Shown piece by piece: positions 9,644 through 19,246 of a stretch of 64,000 bases of DNA. Location: contig JAECQP010000010.1 in assembly GCA_015999745.1 (NCBI GenBank), positions 1 through 64,000 on the forward strand, read 5' to 3'. The position numbers were made by a program, and so were the translations under genes. Below the pieces are notes generated by a model. The model saw only the letters and a program-made list of their open reading frames with translations, was not told where the DNA came from and did no database searches. The first letter of the stretch is position 1. Every line of letters starts with the position of its first letter. The DNA is from Sphingobacteriia bacterium (lineage in GTDB: Bacteria > Bacteroidota > Bacteroidia > Chitinophagales > Chitinophagaceae).

Positions 9644-10225
9644 TCAGAAGTCCCCCAACTCCGACACACTCAGTTCAATCGTCCAAACCAGTTCGGATTT
9701 TACGGAATTGGCCGGCCATATTTTTATCTCTTTCAGGAGCAGTTGAACGGCTGTTTCGAAATCGCCGGTCTTATTGTCTCTGAGCGTCCATACCTGCTGA
9801 ACGGATTTATCGTTTTCTATGGAAGGCTTTTTTTGCAATCCCCCTTCATTATATTTGCCTTTGTCTATATAAGCAATGAGTTTATTGAAATTAGCCCTGG
9901 CGCTCTCTTTGGTAGGATAGTTGCCAAACACCGCATAGAACTGGTGATACTCCTCCAGGAAGTCGTCCAATGCATCTTCCATGTAACTGCTGTCGGCCAG
10001 CGGCAACTGTACTTTTGAATAATAGGCAAAGAGCAAATCATCCCTGGTGCCGGGCTTGATATTGTCGATGGTATTTTTAAAGTCATAACGCGCGTCTGCC
10101 AGTAACCTGTTCAGTTCTGTGGCAAAAGCAACCGGTGCCTGATCGGGCAAAAGCCTGATTTTTTGCGCGGAAACCGGTTGGCTCACAGCCGCCGCGATCA
10201 ACAGGATCAGTATATTTTTTTTCAT
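9644..10225 (-). CDS. Secreted protein of unknown function
   Basis: Protein of 193 residues with a clear signal peptide (MKKNILILLIAAAV ... VSAQ). The mature part is mixed helix/strand, with acidic central segments (EDALDDFLEEYHQFYAVFG) and no cysteine pairs or catalytic motif that I recognise. It is 12 bases downstream of another secreted protein gene on the same strand, so the two are probably co-transcribed and act in the cell envelope. Confidence 0.6.
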   Translation of the reverse strand: MKKNILILLIAAAVSQPVSAQKIRLLPDQAPVAFATELNRLLADARYDFKNTIDNIKPGTRDDLLFAYYSKVQLPLADSSYMEDALDDFLEEYHQFYAVFGNYPTKESARANFNKLIAYIDKGKYNEGGLQKKPSIENDKSVQQVWTLRDNKTGDFETAVQLLLKEIKIWPANSVKSELVWTIELSVSELGDF

Positions 10226-10237
10226 GCGATTGCTGTT

Positions 10238-10918
10238 TTATAATTTATAACTCAGGCCTACTTCCATACAAAAAGATTTGATCTGCGAAGTGGTGGAGCT
10301 GGCATTGGTCCAGGTGTATTTCCTGGTGCCAAAGTTGAACTTGAACCGAAGCCTGGCATCCTCTTCGAGGTCATATACGGAAACACCCCATCCAAAGAAT
10401 GTGGGAGAGCGGGTAACATCCGGATAACCTTCTTCCGTCATTTTTACGCCCGGAGAAACACCGCCTTCCAGGTAAAATCCTTTCAGCAGCCACAGCCCGG
10501 CATATTGAAACAGGTCCAGAAATGGAACTCCTCCGTCTTTGATCTTTACAGATTCAAGCCCTTTCCGCAGCACCAGTGGATAGAACCTTCCCCCGATAGG
10601 CTTCTGGGTCATTTTTACGATAGAGGCGTACGTGGTTTTATTATTGAAACTCTGTGGCTCCAGGCCGGCAATGGCCGCAACCCTGGCGTTCAGCGCCTTG
10701 CTGTAATTGAGGTTCACCAAACCGTATTCCAGGGTGATCCTCGGTTGCAGCCCTTTAGACTTGTAATACTGTCCGAAGGTTTGCTGGGCGGTAGGATTGG
10801 CAAAACCAATTGAGAAGTCCAGCCGGTTACCATCCGGGTTTTCAACCTTTCTTTGTGCGTTGGCCTCCATGCAGCAAAGGCAAAGCAGGGTAAGGAAGAT
10901 GGGGAAATGTCTTTTCAT
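10238..10918 (-). CDS. Secreted, probable outer-membrane beta-barrel protein
   Basis: Protein of 226 residues with a signal peptide (LTLLCLCCMEANAQ). The mature chain has alternating hydrophobic/polar strands (RLDFSIGFANP, ITLEYGLVNLNYSK, GGRFYPLVLRKG, GFYLEGGVSPGVK, ARLRFKFNFGTRKYTW) and ends in an aromatic-containing strand MEVGLSYKL, typical of small outer-membrane barrels. No specific family is recognised. It heads a two-gene unit with the 9644 gene. Confidence 0.6.
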   Translation of the reverse strand: MKRHFPIFLTLLCLCCMEANAQRKVENPDGNRLDFSIGFANPTAQQTFGQYYKSKGLQPRITLEYGLVNLNYSKALNARVAAIAGLEPQSFNNKTTYASIVKMTQKPIGGRFYPLVLRKGLESVKIKDGGVPFLDLFQYAGLWLLKGFYLEGGVSPGVKMTEEGYPDVTRSPTFFGWGVSVYDLEEDARLRFKFNFGTRKYTWTNASSTTSQIKSFCMEVGLSYKL

Positions 10919-11013
10919 GATGAATGATTTTTCAGCAAAGCAAAATTTTTCAGGCGCTTATCCTATACCCTTCGCACGGTATTCAGGATGAAGGGCGGGT
11001 GAAATGCTTTGAT

Positions 11014-11021
11014 TATCTTTG
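11014..11021 (+). promoter_or_regulatory. Promoter -7 element for deoC
   Basis: TATCTTTG, matching TAnnTTTG, ends 18 bases before the deoC ATG. No good -33 TTG is seen at the usual distance. Confidence 0.5.
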
Positions 11022-11039
11022 CTCCATTAAAATTTGATT

Positions 11040-11714
11040 ATGCAGATAGCCCGCTATATTGATCATACCATTCTGAAGCCAACCGCCCTGGTGGCGGATA
11101 TTGAGAAACTGTGCAAAGAAGCGGCGGATTATGGATTTGCCGCAGTTTGTGTGCCCCCGAATTTTGTTAAAAAAGCAAAAGAACTGCTGGCCGGAACGCC
11201 GGTAAAAGTGGCCACCGTTATTGGTTTTCCGTTTGGTTATTCGGCCGTGGAAGCAAAACTGGCCGAAGTTTTGCTGGCAATCGTAGACGGGGCCGATGAG
11301 CTGGATGTGGTAGCCAATATCAGCGCCATCAAAAACAGCGACTGGCAGTACCTGGCCAATGAAATCAATCACCTGATGCCGGTGATTAAGGGAAAGGGGA
11401 AAGTAATTAAAGTAATCATTGAAAGCGGGGTGCTGACCAATGAGGAGATCATTAAATGTTGTGAGTTATATGGTGTGGCGGGTATTGATTACCTGAAAAC
11501 CTCCACCGGCTATGCCGAAAAAGGCGCTTCGGTGGAAGCTGTGAAGCTGTTCAGAAAGCACCTGCCTGCCCATGTACAGATCAAGGCATCGGGCGGGATC
11601 CGCGATTATGCATTTGCCAGGGAACTGGTAGAAGCGGGAGCCACCCGGTTGGGTTGCAGTGCGGGTGTGGCCATAGTAAACGGGGCTCCGGCAGGGGAAA
11701 CTACCGGATACTGA
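11040..11714 (+). CDS. deoC: Deoxyribose-phosphate aldolase
   Basis: Class I aldolase that splits 2-deoxyribose 5-phosphate into glyceraldehyde 3-phosphate and acetaldehyde, in deoxynucleoside catabolism. It has 224 residues from the ATG at 11040 (a TTG six bases earlier is in frame but less likely). Motifs: YIDHTILKPTA at the N-terminus, VATVIGFPFG, GADELDVVANI, KVIIESGVL, the Schiff-base lysine in YLKTSTGYAEKGAS and QIKASGGIRD. Length and order are those of the short bacterial form. Confidence 0.95.
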   Translation: MQIARYIDHTILKPTALVADIEKLCKEAADYGFAAVCVPPNFVKKAKELLAGTPVKVATVIGFPFGYSAVEAKLAEVLLAIVDGADELDVVANISAIKNSDWQYLANEINHLMPVIKGKGKVIKVIIESGVLTNEEIIKCCELYGVAGIDYLKTSTGYAEKGASVEAVKLFRKHLPAHVQIKASGGIRDYAFARELVEAGATRLGCSAGVAIVNGAPAGETTGY

Positions 11715-11782
11715 TAGTTCTGTTCCGGCTCAACAAGGGTTTTTGTACCTTTACCGTCCATTTGATATCTTTAAAAAAGACC

Positions 11783-12217
11783 ATGATGAAACTCGTTCGA
11801 TATTGGTTGCCCTTTGTTGTTGTCCTGGTGGCAACACAGGTGCATGCAAATGACACGGTCATTGTGGTAAAAGATGTGCGGATGGACCTGCTAACCATTA
11901 AACAGGCACAGGTGAATAAGCGCAGTTCTATGATGACCAGTTCCGGCCAGTACAAAGGATACCGGATACAGGTGGTGAGTACCAGCAGCAGGAGCCGGGC
12001 GCAGGAGGTAAAAACAGAAATGATGAACCGGTTTCCGGATCAGAAATCTTACCTGCTTTTTCAATCGCCCAATTTTAAGGTGCGGGTGGGAAATTTCCTG
12101 AAAAAAGAGGATGCCGAAAAATTTCGGAAGCAGTTGAATAAGGTATACCCGCAGGGAGGATATGTGGTGGAAGACGCGATTGAATATGTGCCGAAGGAAG
12201 AAGATTTTTTTGAATGA
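11783..12217 (+). CDS. SPOR domain-containing secreted protein
   Basis: Protein of 144 residues, start chosen at ATGATG (11783) because it is directly followed by a signal peptide (KLVRYWLPFVVVLVATQVHA). The C-terminal half (residues 55-130) is a SPOR domain: YKGYRIQVVSTSSRSRAQEV, then FPDQKSYLLFQSPNFKVRVGNF and a closing strand. SPOR domains bind denuded peptidoglycan glycan strands at division sites. Role inferred from the domain only. The next gene begins 10 bases downstream. Confidence 0.85.
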   Translation: MMKLVRYWLPFVVVLVATQVHANDTVIVVKDVRMDLLTIKQAQVNKRSSMMTSSGQYKGYRIQVVSTSSRSRAQEVKTEMMNRFPDQKSYLLFQSPNFKVRVGNFLKKEDAEKFRKQLNKVYPQGGYVVEDAIEYVPKEEDFFE

Positions 12218-12227
12218 ATTCATTTAC

Positions 12228-13424
12228 ATGCTGAACGAAAAAATAAAACAACTGGCAAAGCAGTATGCGCCTGAACTGATCAGCGTGAGAAGACACCTGC
12301 ATGCCAATCCTGAGTTGAGTTACCAGGAATTTAAAACTGCAGAATATGTGAAAGCCCGTTTAACAGAAATGGGCATTTCTTTCGAAACCATTGCCACTAC
12401 CGGCGTGTTGGGTATGATCAAAGGAAAGAACCCCGGCAGCCGCGTAATAGCGCTGCGTGCAGATATGGATGCCCTGCCGATTGTGGAAGAAAACGACGTG
12501 TCCTACAAATCCGTTAACAAGGGCGTGATGCATGCCTGTGGGCATGATGTACATACCACCATTTTGCTGGGGGCTGCAAAGATCCTGAACGAACTGAAGC
12601 ACGAATGGGAGGGCACCGTTAAACTCCTGTTTCAACCCGGTGAAGAAAGAAATCCGGGCGGTGCCAGTTTCATGATACAGGAAGGTGCATTGGAAAATCC
12701 AAAGCCAGCCGGTATTGTTGGGCTACATGTACATCCCGGATTAAATATTGGTCAGCTGAGTTTTAGAAAAGGGCGTGTAATGGCCAGTGCAGATGAAATT
12801 TATATCACCATCAGAAGCAAGGGTGGTCATGCTGCAGCTCCGCATCTCACGGCCGATACCATCCTGATTGCATCACAGCTGATTGTAAGCCTGCAACAAA
12901 TCATTTCACGGAACAATAACCCCATTTCACCATCCGTACTATCGATCTGCTCTATCCAGGGAGGAAGTACTACCAATGTGATCCCCAGCGAAGTGAAGCT
13001 GATGGGCACTTTCAGGGCAATGGATGAAGCGTGGAGGTACAAGGCGCATGAGCTGATAAGGAAAGTGGCCACAGGTGTGGTGGAAAGTATGGGCGCCGAA
13101 TTAGACCTGCACATAGATGTGGGCTATCCGACCGTAGACAATGATCCTGCTTTTACAGAGATGGCCTGGAAACTGGCCGACGAATTCATGGGTAAGGAAC
13201 ATGTGGAGGAAACGGAACTGAGAATGGGCGCAGAAGATTTTGGATATTATACACAGGTAATACCCGGTTGTTTTTACCGGTTGGGTGTGCGCAATGAAGC
13301 AAAAGGAATTATTCACCAGGTGCACACGCCCAAATTCGATATCGATGAAAATGCCATTGAAACGGGCGTTGGTATGATGGCCTATATGGGCGTCAATCTG
13401 GCAACAAAAAAAGTATATGAGTAA
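12228..13424 (+). CDS. M20 family amidohydrolase
   Basis: Metal-dependent peptidase/amidohydrolase of the IAA-amino acid/hippurate hydrolase branch, hydrolysing N-acyl or amide bonds. The 398-residue protein starts at the ATG at 12228 (MLNEKIKQLAKQY); longer in-frame starts overlap the SPOR gene and add no conserved sequence. Motifs: RRHLHANPELSYQE, ALRADMDALPI, the metal ligands in MHACGHDVHTT, FQPGEE, HAAAPH of the dimerisation domain, and GAEDFGYY near the C-terminus. The substrate cannot be told from sequence. It overlaps maeB by 8 bases. Confidence 0.92.
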   Translation: MLNEKIKQLAKQYAPELISVRRHLHANPELSYQEFKTAEYVKARLTEMGISFETIATTGVLGMIKGKNPGSRVIALRADMDALPIVEENDVSYKSVNKGVMHACGHDVHTTILLGAAKILNELKHEWEGTVKLLFQPGEERNPGGASFMIQEGALENPKPAGIVGLHVHPGLNIGQLSFRKGRVMASADEIYITIRSKGGHAAAPHLTADTILIASQLIVSLQQIISRNNNPISPSVLSICSIQGGSTTNVIPSEVKLMGTFRAMDEAWRYKAHELIRKVATGVVESMGAELDLHIDVGYPTVDNDPAFTEMAWKLADEFMGKEHVEETELRMGAEDFGYYTQVIPGCFYRLGVRNEAKGIIHQVHTPKFDIDENAIETGVGMMAYMGVNLATKKVYE

Positions 13425-15762
13425 ACAGAAGAATTTACGGAAAGAGCAGGCGCTGGAATATCATTCCCATGGTCGTCCGGGAAAAATTGAAGTGATTCCC
13501 ACCAAGGAAGCCAAAACACAGAGAGACCTCTCACTCGCCTACAGCCCGGGTGTTGCAGAACCCTGTAAAGAAATTAAGGAAAATCCGGAAGATATATATA
13601 AGTATACCGCCAAGGGAAACCTGGTGGGTGTGATTACCAATGGTACGGCAGTACTGGGATTGGGCGATATAGGTCCCGAAGCCAGTAAGCCGGTGATGGA
13701 AGGAAAGGCGGTGTTGTTTAAGATATTTGCCGACATCGATGTGTTCGATATAGAGATCAATGAAAAGGATCCGGAAAAGTTTGTACAGATTGTAAAATCG
13801 CTGGAACCGACATTCGGGGGTATCAACCTGGAAGATATCAAGGCACCGGAATGTTTTTATATTGAGCAGCAGTTGAAAGAACAGATGAAGATTCCGGTGA
13901 TGCACGACGATCAGCATGGAACCGCCATCATCAGCAGCGCAGCCATGCTGAATGCACTGGAACTGCAGAAGAAAAAAATAGATAAAGCCCGTTTTGTAAT
14001 TAACGGTGCAGGTGCCGCCGCTATGGCTTGTATTCAGCTATATGTAGCACTTGGCGCCAGATACGATAACTTTATTGTATTTGATAAAGACGGTGTACTG
14101 CACGAGGGCAGAACCGATCTGGGGCCCATCCGTAAAAAGTTTGCCGTTAAGCGAAGCGACTGGACACTGGAAAAAGCCATGAAGGATGCAGATTGTTTCC
14201 TGGGGTTGAGTGTGGGCAATGTGCTTACCGGGGCCATGGTTAAAAGCATGGCCAGGAATCCGATCGTGTTTGCCATGGCCAATCCCGATCCGGAAATCAG
14301 TTACGAAGAAGCCACCAGCGTGCGCAAGGATATCATCATGGCCACCGGCCGCTCGGATTATCCCAACCAGGTAAACAATGTATTGGGCTTCCCGTATATT
14401 TTCCGGGGAGCGCTGGATGTTCGCGCAACGCAGATTAATGAAGCCATGAAACTGGCGGCAGTAAGAGCTATTGCGGAATTAACCAGAACCGCTGTTCCGG
14501 ATATTGTGAATATGGCATATAACCAAAGTAATATGAGTTTTGGTCCGGAATACATTATTCCCAAACCGCTCGATCCAAGATTGCTTTGCACCATTGCACC
14601 GGCAGTTGCCAAAGCTGCCATTGATAGTGGCGTAGCGCAGAAACATATTACCAATTGGGAGGCGTATGCACTGGAGCTGAACAAGCGCCTGGGCCTGGAT
14701 AACCAATTGATCCGCGTAATTGGGAATAAGGCCAGGAAGGATCCGAAACGATTGGTATTTGCTGAAGCGGATAACCTGAAAATTCTGAAGGCAGCCAGCA
14801 TTATTTACGATGATGGAATTGCTTACCCTATTTTACTGGGCGATCCGGCCAAGATAAACCGCATAGCAGAACAGAACAATATAGACCTGGCGGATATCCC
14901 CATCATTGATCCGCGCAGTGATGAGATGGAAGACAAACGGGAGTTTTACGGGCAACTGTTTTTCCAGAAGCGTTGCCGCAAGGGAATGAACCATTATGAA
15001 AGCATCAAGGTTATGAAAGATCGCAATCATTTTGGTTGTATGATGGTGGAAACCGGAGATGCGGATGCCATGTTATCGGGATTAACCAAGAACTATGCAG
15101 AAGCCATTCGCCCCGCACTGCAGATTGTAGGTACGGATGAAGGAGTGAAAAAAATTGCCGGTATGTACCTGTTGCTCACCAAAAAGGGGCCGCTGTTCCT
15201 GGCAGATACCACTGTAAACTTTAACCCAACGGCGGAAGAACTGGCGGATATCACCATGATGGTTGCCAAGGAGGTCCGGAATTTCAACCTGACGCCAAGA
15301 ATTGCCATGCTGAGTTACAGCAACTTTGGAAGCAGTGATTCCCCCGAAGCAAAACTGGTTGCACAGGCTACTAAAATTCTCAAACAGCGCAACCCATCAT
15401 TGATTGTAGATGGCGAAATGCAGGGAAGCCTGGCATTCAATAAAGAAATCCTGAAAGACAATTATCCGTTCAGTGAACTGGTAGACGAAGATGTAAATGT
15501 ACTGATGTTCCCGAACCTTACATCCGGCAACGTAACCTATAACCTGTTGAAAGAGGTAGGCGGAGCCGATGCGATCGGGCCAATTTTGTTGGGACTAAAA
15601 AAACCGGTGCATGTATTGCAACTGGGCAGTACGGTCAGAAGTATCATTAATATGGCGCTGATTGCGGTGGTAGATGCGCAGTTGAAATGCAGAACCGACA
15701 CGAGGGAAGAAGTGCAACGCAGCAGTTGGTGGAAGCGCCGGAAGAAGGTGAACAAAGGGTAA
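13417..15762 (+). CDS. maeB: NADP-dependent malic enzyme with phosphotransacetylase-like domain
   Basis: Decarboxylates malate to pyruvate, giving NADPH. The 781-residue protein is the two-domain MaeB form. The N-terminal malic enzyme half (to about residue 430) has [19 protein letters not shown], the nucleotide-binding [11 protein letters not shown] and FAMANPDPE. The C-terminal half (from about residue 440) is phosphotransacetylase-like and in this family serves in allosteric control by acetyl-CoA, not catalysis. The start lies inside the last codons of the upstream amidohydrolase, suggesting translational coupling. Confidence 0.95.
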   Translation: MSKQKNLRKEQALEYHSHGRPGKIEVIPTKEAKTQRDLSLAYSPGVAEPCKEIKENPEDIYKYTAKGNLVGVITNGTAVLGLGDIGPEASKPVMEGKAVLFKIFADIDVFDIEINEKDPEKFVQIVKSLEPTFGGINLEDIKAPECFYIEQQLKEQMKIPVMHDDQHGTAIISSAAMLNALELQKKKIDKARFVINGAGAAAMACIQLYVALGARYDNFIVFDKDGVLHEGRTDLGPIRKKFAVKRSDWTLEKAMKDADCFLGLSVGNVLTGAMVKSMARNPIVFAMANPDPEISYEEATSVRKDIIMATGRSDYPNQVNNVLGFPYIFRGALDVRATQINEAMKLAAVRAIAELTRTAVPDIVNMAYNQSNMSFGPEYIIPKPLDPRLLCTIAPAVAKAAIDSGVAQKHITNWEAYALELNKRLGLDNQLIRVIGNKARKDPKRLVFAEADNLKILKAASIIYDDGIAYPILLGDPAKINRIAEQNNIDLADIPIIDPRSDEMEDKREFYGQLFFQKRCRKGMNHYESIKVMKDRNHFGCMMVETGDADAMLSGLTKNYAEAIRPALQIVGTDEGVKKIAGMYLLLTKKGPLFLADTTVNFNPTAEELADITMMVAKEVRNFNLTPRIAMLSYSNFGSSDSPEAKLVAQATKILKQRNPSLIVDGEMQGSLAFNKEILKDNYPFSELVDEDVNVLMFPNLTSGNVTYNLLKEVGGADAIGPILLGLKKPVHVLQLGSTVRSIINMALIAVVDAQLKCRTDTREEVQRSSWWKRRKKVNKG

Positions 15763-15799
15763 AAACAAGCGATTATTTTTGGTTTAATAATTAACGACA

Positions 15800-16537
15800 A
15801 TGACATTTCTGACTCACCTGGGTACTTATCTGCTGATGCTGAAAGGCATGTTTACCAAGCCGGAGAACTGGCGTATGTACTGGAAAGAGTTCATGCACCA
15901 GTGTGTGGAAATAGGGGTGGGCGCATTGCCGATTGTAGTGGTGGTTTCCCTGTTCCTCGGGGCGGTGACCACCGTACAAACCGCTTACCAGATGGTAAGC
16001 CCGCTGGTGCCGCAAACCACTATTGCACAGATCGTTCGCGACAGTATTATCCTGGAATTATCGCCTACGGTAGTCAGTATTGTGCTGGCCGGTGTGGTAG
16101 GCAGCAAAATAGCCAGTGAGCTGGGAAATATGCGCATCAGCGAACAGATTGATGCGTTGGAAATCATGGGCATCAATACCCGCAATTACCTGATCATGCC
16201 CAAAATCCTGGGTGCATTGGTAGTGATCCCCTGTTTGATCACGATCTCTGCAATACTGGGCATCTGGGGCGGACGTACTGCGGGAGATATGGCAGGAATA
16301 CTGGCAACCGATATTTTTGATATGGGCCTTCGCCAGAACCTTAATTACTACAATATCAATTTTGCTTTTTACAAAGCCTACACATTTGCCTTTATCATCA
16401 GCAGTATTTCCGCTTATTTCGGGTATAATGTAAAAGGAGGCGCGCTCGAAATTGGCCGCGCCAGTACAAGTGCAGTAGTGGTTAGTTGTATATTGATACT
16501 TGTTGCAGATTATCTGCTTGCGGCATTGTTGCTGTAA
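15800..16537 (+). CDS. mlaE: ABC transporter permease, MlaE type
   Basis: Inner-membrane permease of the Mla-type phospholipid transport system. It has 245 residues and five or so hydrophobic segments. Family signatures: VEIGVGALPIVVVVSLFLGAV, ELSPTVVSIVLAGVVGSKIASELG, and the coupling helix RISEQIDALEIMGINTRNYL. The matching ATPase (mlaF) is not next to it but at 1632-2414 on the opposite strand. A DUF4442 gene follows 24 bases downstream. Confidence 0.9.
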   Translation: MTFLTHLGTYLLMLKGMFTKPENWRMYWKEFMHQCVEIGVGALPIVVVVSLFLGAVTTVQTAYQMVSPLVPQTTIAQIVRDSIILELSPTVVSIVLAGVVGSKIASELGNMRISEQIDALEIMGINTRNYLIMPKILGALVVIPCLITISAILGIWGGRTAGDMAGILATDIFDMGLRQNLNYYNINFAFYKAYTFAFIISSISAYFGYNVKGGALEIGRASTSAVVVSCILILVADYLLAALLL

Positions 16538-16561
16538 GCGGATAATTGGTTAACTTACAGT

Positions 16562-17050
16562 ATGAATCCACAGTTCCCCCGGTTTGAGCAACTGGTTACC
16601 AATCCCTTTCGTTTTGCACTCTTTAAACTGGTAAAATTGCCTGCCAGTTTTGTGGCCGGATTACGGGTAGAAAAACTCAATGCAGCAGAGGCCGTGATAT
16701 TGGTAAAGCATGGATGGCTGAACCAGAATCCTTTTCGCTCCATGTATTTTGCCGTGCAGGCGATGGCTGCAGAAATGAGCACCGGCCTGTTTGCAGTGGG
16801 GCAAACCTATCAAAGAAATCCATCCGTAAGTATGCTGGTGGTAAACATAGAAGGAAAATTTTTCAGGAAAGCAACAGGTACGATCGCCTTCACCTGTAAA
16901 GACGGAGCGCTGGTAGACCAGACCATCGAGGCCTGCATTGCGGATGGGGAAGGCAGAACATTGCAGTGCCGGTCTATTGGAACGAACGAACAGGGTGAAG
17001 TGGTTTCGGAATTTGTCATTACCTGGAGTTTTAAAGCAAAGAAAGTATGA
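16562..17050 (+). CDS. DUF4442 domain protein, hotdog thioesterase-like
   Basis: Protein of 162 residues of the DUF4442 family, which has the hotdog fold of acyl-CoA thioesterases. N-terminal helix FRFALFKLVKLPASFVAGLRV, then the central hotdog helix RSMYFAVQAMAAEMSTGLFA and strands near MLVVNIEGKFFRKATG. No experimentally defined role known to me; fatty acyl-CoA hydrolysis is the reasonable guess. Its stop overlaps the start of the metallohydrolase by 4 bases (ATGA), so the two are translationally coupled. Confidence 0.75.
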   Translation: MNPQFPRFEQLVTNPFRFALFKLVKLPASFVAGLRVEKLNAAEAVILVKHGWLNQNPFRSMYFAVQAMAAEMSTGLFAVGQTYQRNPSVSMLVVNIEGKFFRKATGTIAFTCKDGALVDQTIEACIADGEGRTLQCRSIGTNEQGEVVSEFVITWSFKAKKV

Positions 17051-18450
17051 ACATAACATTTCATGGCGCTGCAAGAACAGTGACCGGTTCAAAACATGTG
17101 ATCAATTTAGAGAACGGAAAGAATGTCCTCCTGGATTGCGGACTGTTTCAGGGAATGGGTAAGGATACGGTTACATTGAATGCCACATTCGGGTTTGATC
17201 CGCAAACAATCGATTACCTGATCCTGTCGCATGCACATATAGACCATTCGGGTCTGATCCCCAAATTGTATAAAGAAGGATTCAGGGGTGTCATTTTTTC
17301 AACTCCTGCCACCAAAGAGCTGAGCTGGATTCTGCTGGAGGATTCCGCAGAAATTCAAAGAGATGATACCCGTTTCATTAATAAGCGAAGAAAGAAAATG
17401 GGGCTTCCTCCCTATGAGCCCCTGTATGATCTGGAACATGCGGCAGAAGCGATGGAACTGTTTAAAACCGTTCCTTACGACGAATGGGTTGCCATAGAAA
17501 AGGGGTTGGAAGTTCAGTTTACGGATGCGGGTCATATTATTGGCAGTGCAGCCGTACATCTCCGGATCAGTGAAATGGGTAAAACTACCAGGGTTACTTT
17601 CAGTGGCGATGTGGGCCGTTACAACGATGCCATCCTCCGTTCACCGGCTGTTTTTGACCAGGCCGATTATATTATCCTGGAAAGCACTTACGGCAATAAA
17701 CTGCACAACGAAGTTTTTGGAACGGTAGATGCTATTGAAAAATGGATTACCCATACCTGTATTGAGAAGAAAGGGAAACTGATCATACCTGCATTCAGTG
17801 TGGGCCGTACCCAGGAAATTCTCTATGCAATGAATCAGCTGGAACAGGAAAACCGGTTACCTGCAGTTCCTTATTATGTAGATAGCCCGTTGAGCAGGGA
17901 AGCAACAACAGTGCTCAAGAATTATCCCAGTTATTTTAACAAGCGGATTCAAAAAGTAATGGAAAGTGATAAGGATCCATTCGACTTTAAGGGGCTGAAA
18001 TTTATTAAAACCGTAGACGAAAGTAAGTACCTGAATGAACTGCCACAGCCCTGTGTGATCATTTCAGCAAGCGGTATGGCCGATGCAGGAAGGGTGAAAC
18101 ACCATATTATGAATAATATCGGGGACGCTAAAAATACCATTCTCATGGTGGGTTATTGCGAACCCCATTCGTTGGGCGGCAGACTGGTAAGGGGAGAAGG
18201 GGAAGTGAAAATATTTGGAGAGTTCTATAAGGTGAAGGCGGAAGTGGGGGAGATCCGTAGTATGAGCGCCCATGGTGATTACGAAGACCTTTGCCAGTTT
18301 TTATCCTGTCAGAACCCGGAGTGGGTAAAACAATTGTTCCTGGTACATGGCGAATACGATGTACAGCAGGATTTTGCAGTACGCTTGCGTCGAAAAAATT
18401 ATAAGGAAGTCATTATTCCGGACATGCACGAAAGTTTCCGGCTCGATTAA
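17047..18450 (+). CDS. MBL-fold beta-CASP metallohydrolase (RNA-processing type)
   Basis: Metallo-beta-lactamase fold with a beta-CASP insert, the CPSF73/YsgA-like group of RNA endo/exonucleases. The 467-residue protein shows the zinc site HAHIDHSG (near residue 60), TDAGHIIGSAAV, SGDVG, the beta-CASP motif A (LESTYGN) and PAFSVGRTQE, then ISASGMADAGRVKHH and the late histidines MSAHGDY and LVHGE. The cytoplasmic RNA nuclease role follows from family. Start at 17047 overlaps the DUF4442 stop. Confidence 0.9.
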   Translation: MNITFHGAARTVTGSKHVINLENGKNVLLDCGLFQGMGKDTVTLNATFGFDPQTIDYLILSHAHIDHSGLIPKLYKEGFRGVIFSTPATKELSWILLEDSAEIQRDDTRFINKRRKKMGLPPYEPLYDLEHAAEAMELFKTVPYDEWVAIEKGLEVQFTDAGHIIGSAAVHLRISEMGKTTRVTFSGDVGRYNDAILRSPAVFDQADYIILESTYGNKLHNEVFGTVDAIEKWITHTCIEKKGKLIIPAFSVGRTQEILYAMNQLEQENRLPAVPYYVDSPLSREATTVLKNYPSYFNKRIQKVMESDKDPFDFKGLKFIKTVDESKYLNELPQPCVIISASGMADAGRVKHHIMNNIGDAKNTILMVGYCEPHSLGGRLVRGEGEVKIFGEFYKVKAEVGEIRSMSAHGDYEDLCQFLSCQNPEWVKQLFLVHGEYDVQQDFAVRLRRKNYKEVIIPDMHESFRLD

Positions 18451-18672
18451 CTGCAAATTTTCAATAAAAAAACTGGAGACATCTACCGGATAGCGCCATT
18501 CATCTATTAATAATGACCAATGGTCTACTAGCGTCTTTCCGGCGGATCAATCTCCGCTACCTTTGGCTTGTTCTTCTGTCGTAGAGAACCTACAAATCAT
18601 TGGTGGATTCTACATCAATATCAGGGGGGCATATCGGGGGATTGTACCTTCTGAATCTGTGAAACACCATAT
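18451..18672. other. Intergenic stretch, no gene seen
   Basis: No supported gene on either strand. Read on the minus strand there are two short, out-of-frame peptide-like pieces (one ending DIDVESTNDL before a stop, the next reading VGSLRQKNKPKVAEIDPPERR before a stop), which could be the decayed end of a gene. There is also a G-rich spot (18627-18645). I do not assign a function. Confidence 0.3.
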
Positions 18673-18706
18673 AAGTCCGGCTAATATCAGCCGGACTTTT
18701 TTTTTG
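18673..18706 (+). terminator. Terminator upstream of the molybdoenzyme operon
   Basis: AAGTCCGGCT, 6-base loop, AGCCGGACTT, followed by a run of T on the plus strand. It separates the metallohydrolase transcript from the next operon. Confidence 0.9.
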
Positions 18707-18721
18707 GACAAAAAGCCCTAA

Positions 18722-18762
18722 TTTTAATGTTGATGCCTGTTTCAGCGGTATCAACATTAAAA
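18722..18762 (+). promoter_or_regulatory. Long inverted repeat in the leader of the molybdoenzyme operon
   Basis: TTTTAATGTTGATGCC (18722-18737) and GGTATCAACATTAAAA (18747-18762) pair over 16 positions with a single G-T mismatch (G-U in RNA), around a 9-base loop. It ends 8 bases before the start codon of the iron-sulfur subunit. It has no T-tract, so it is not a terminator. A DNA operator or a translation-controlling RNA hairpin are the likely readings. Confidence 0.6.
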
Positions 18763-18770
18763 AAACTGTC

Positions 18771-19226
18771 ATGATTACCTTGAACATTAATAACAAATCT
18801 TACGAAGTGGATGCCAGTCCGGAGATGCCCCTGCTATGGGCTATCAGGGATATGGTTGGATTAACCGGAACCAAGTTTGGTTGTGGCATTGCCCAATGCG
18901 GGGCCTGTACGGTACATGTGGACGGGCGTCCGGTCCGGTCGTGCAGTTTTCCTGTAGCCGCTGCAGCCGGTAAAAAAATCACCACTATTGAAGGGTTGAA
19001 TGAACGGATTGCGGAAGCGGTGCAAAAAGCCTGGGTGGAATTACAAGTGCCTCAATGCGGATACTGCCAGTCGGGGCAGATTATGAGTGCAACAGCCCTG
19101 CTTAAAACAAAACCCAATCCCACAGATGCAGACATCGATACTGCCATGCAGGGAAACCTCTGCCGTTGTGGAACTTACCAGCGCATACGCAGCGCCATAC
19201 ACCGTGCTGCAGAAATGATCAAGTGA
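18771..19226 (+). CDS. iorA: Molybdenum hydroxylase, 2Fe-2S subunit (IorA type)
   Basis: Small iron-sulfur subunit of a xanthine oxidase-family enzyme (isoquinoline 1-oxidoreductase/aldehyde oxidase branch). 151 residues. The plant-type 2Fe-2S domain has [12 protein letters not shown] and the fourth cysteine in VRSCSFPV. The second, helical 2Fe-2S domain has CGYCQSG and [13 protein letters not shown]. It carries electrons from the Mo centre. It has no signal peptide and would be exported together with the Tat-tagged large subunit. First gene of the operon; the large subunit follows 20 bases later. The true substrate is unknown. Confidence 0.92.
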   Translation: MITLNINNKSYEVDASPEMPLLWAIRDMVGLTGTKFGCGIAQCGACTVHVDGRPVRSCSFPVAAAAGKKITTIEGLNERIAEAVQKAWVELQVPQCGYCQSGQIMSATALLKTKPNPTDADIDTAMQGNLCRCGTYQRIRSAIHRAAEMIK

Positions 19227-19246
19227 AACCACTAAAAAACCAACCA

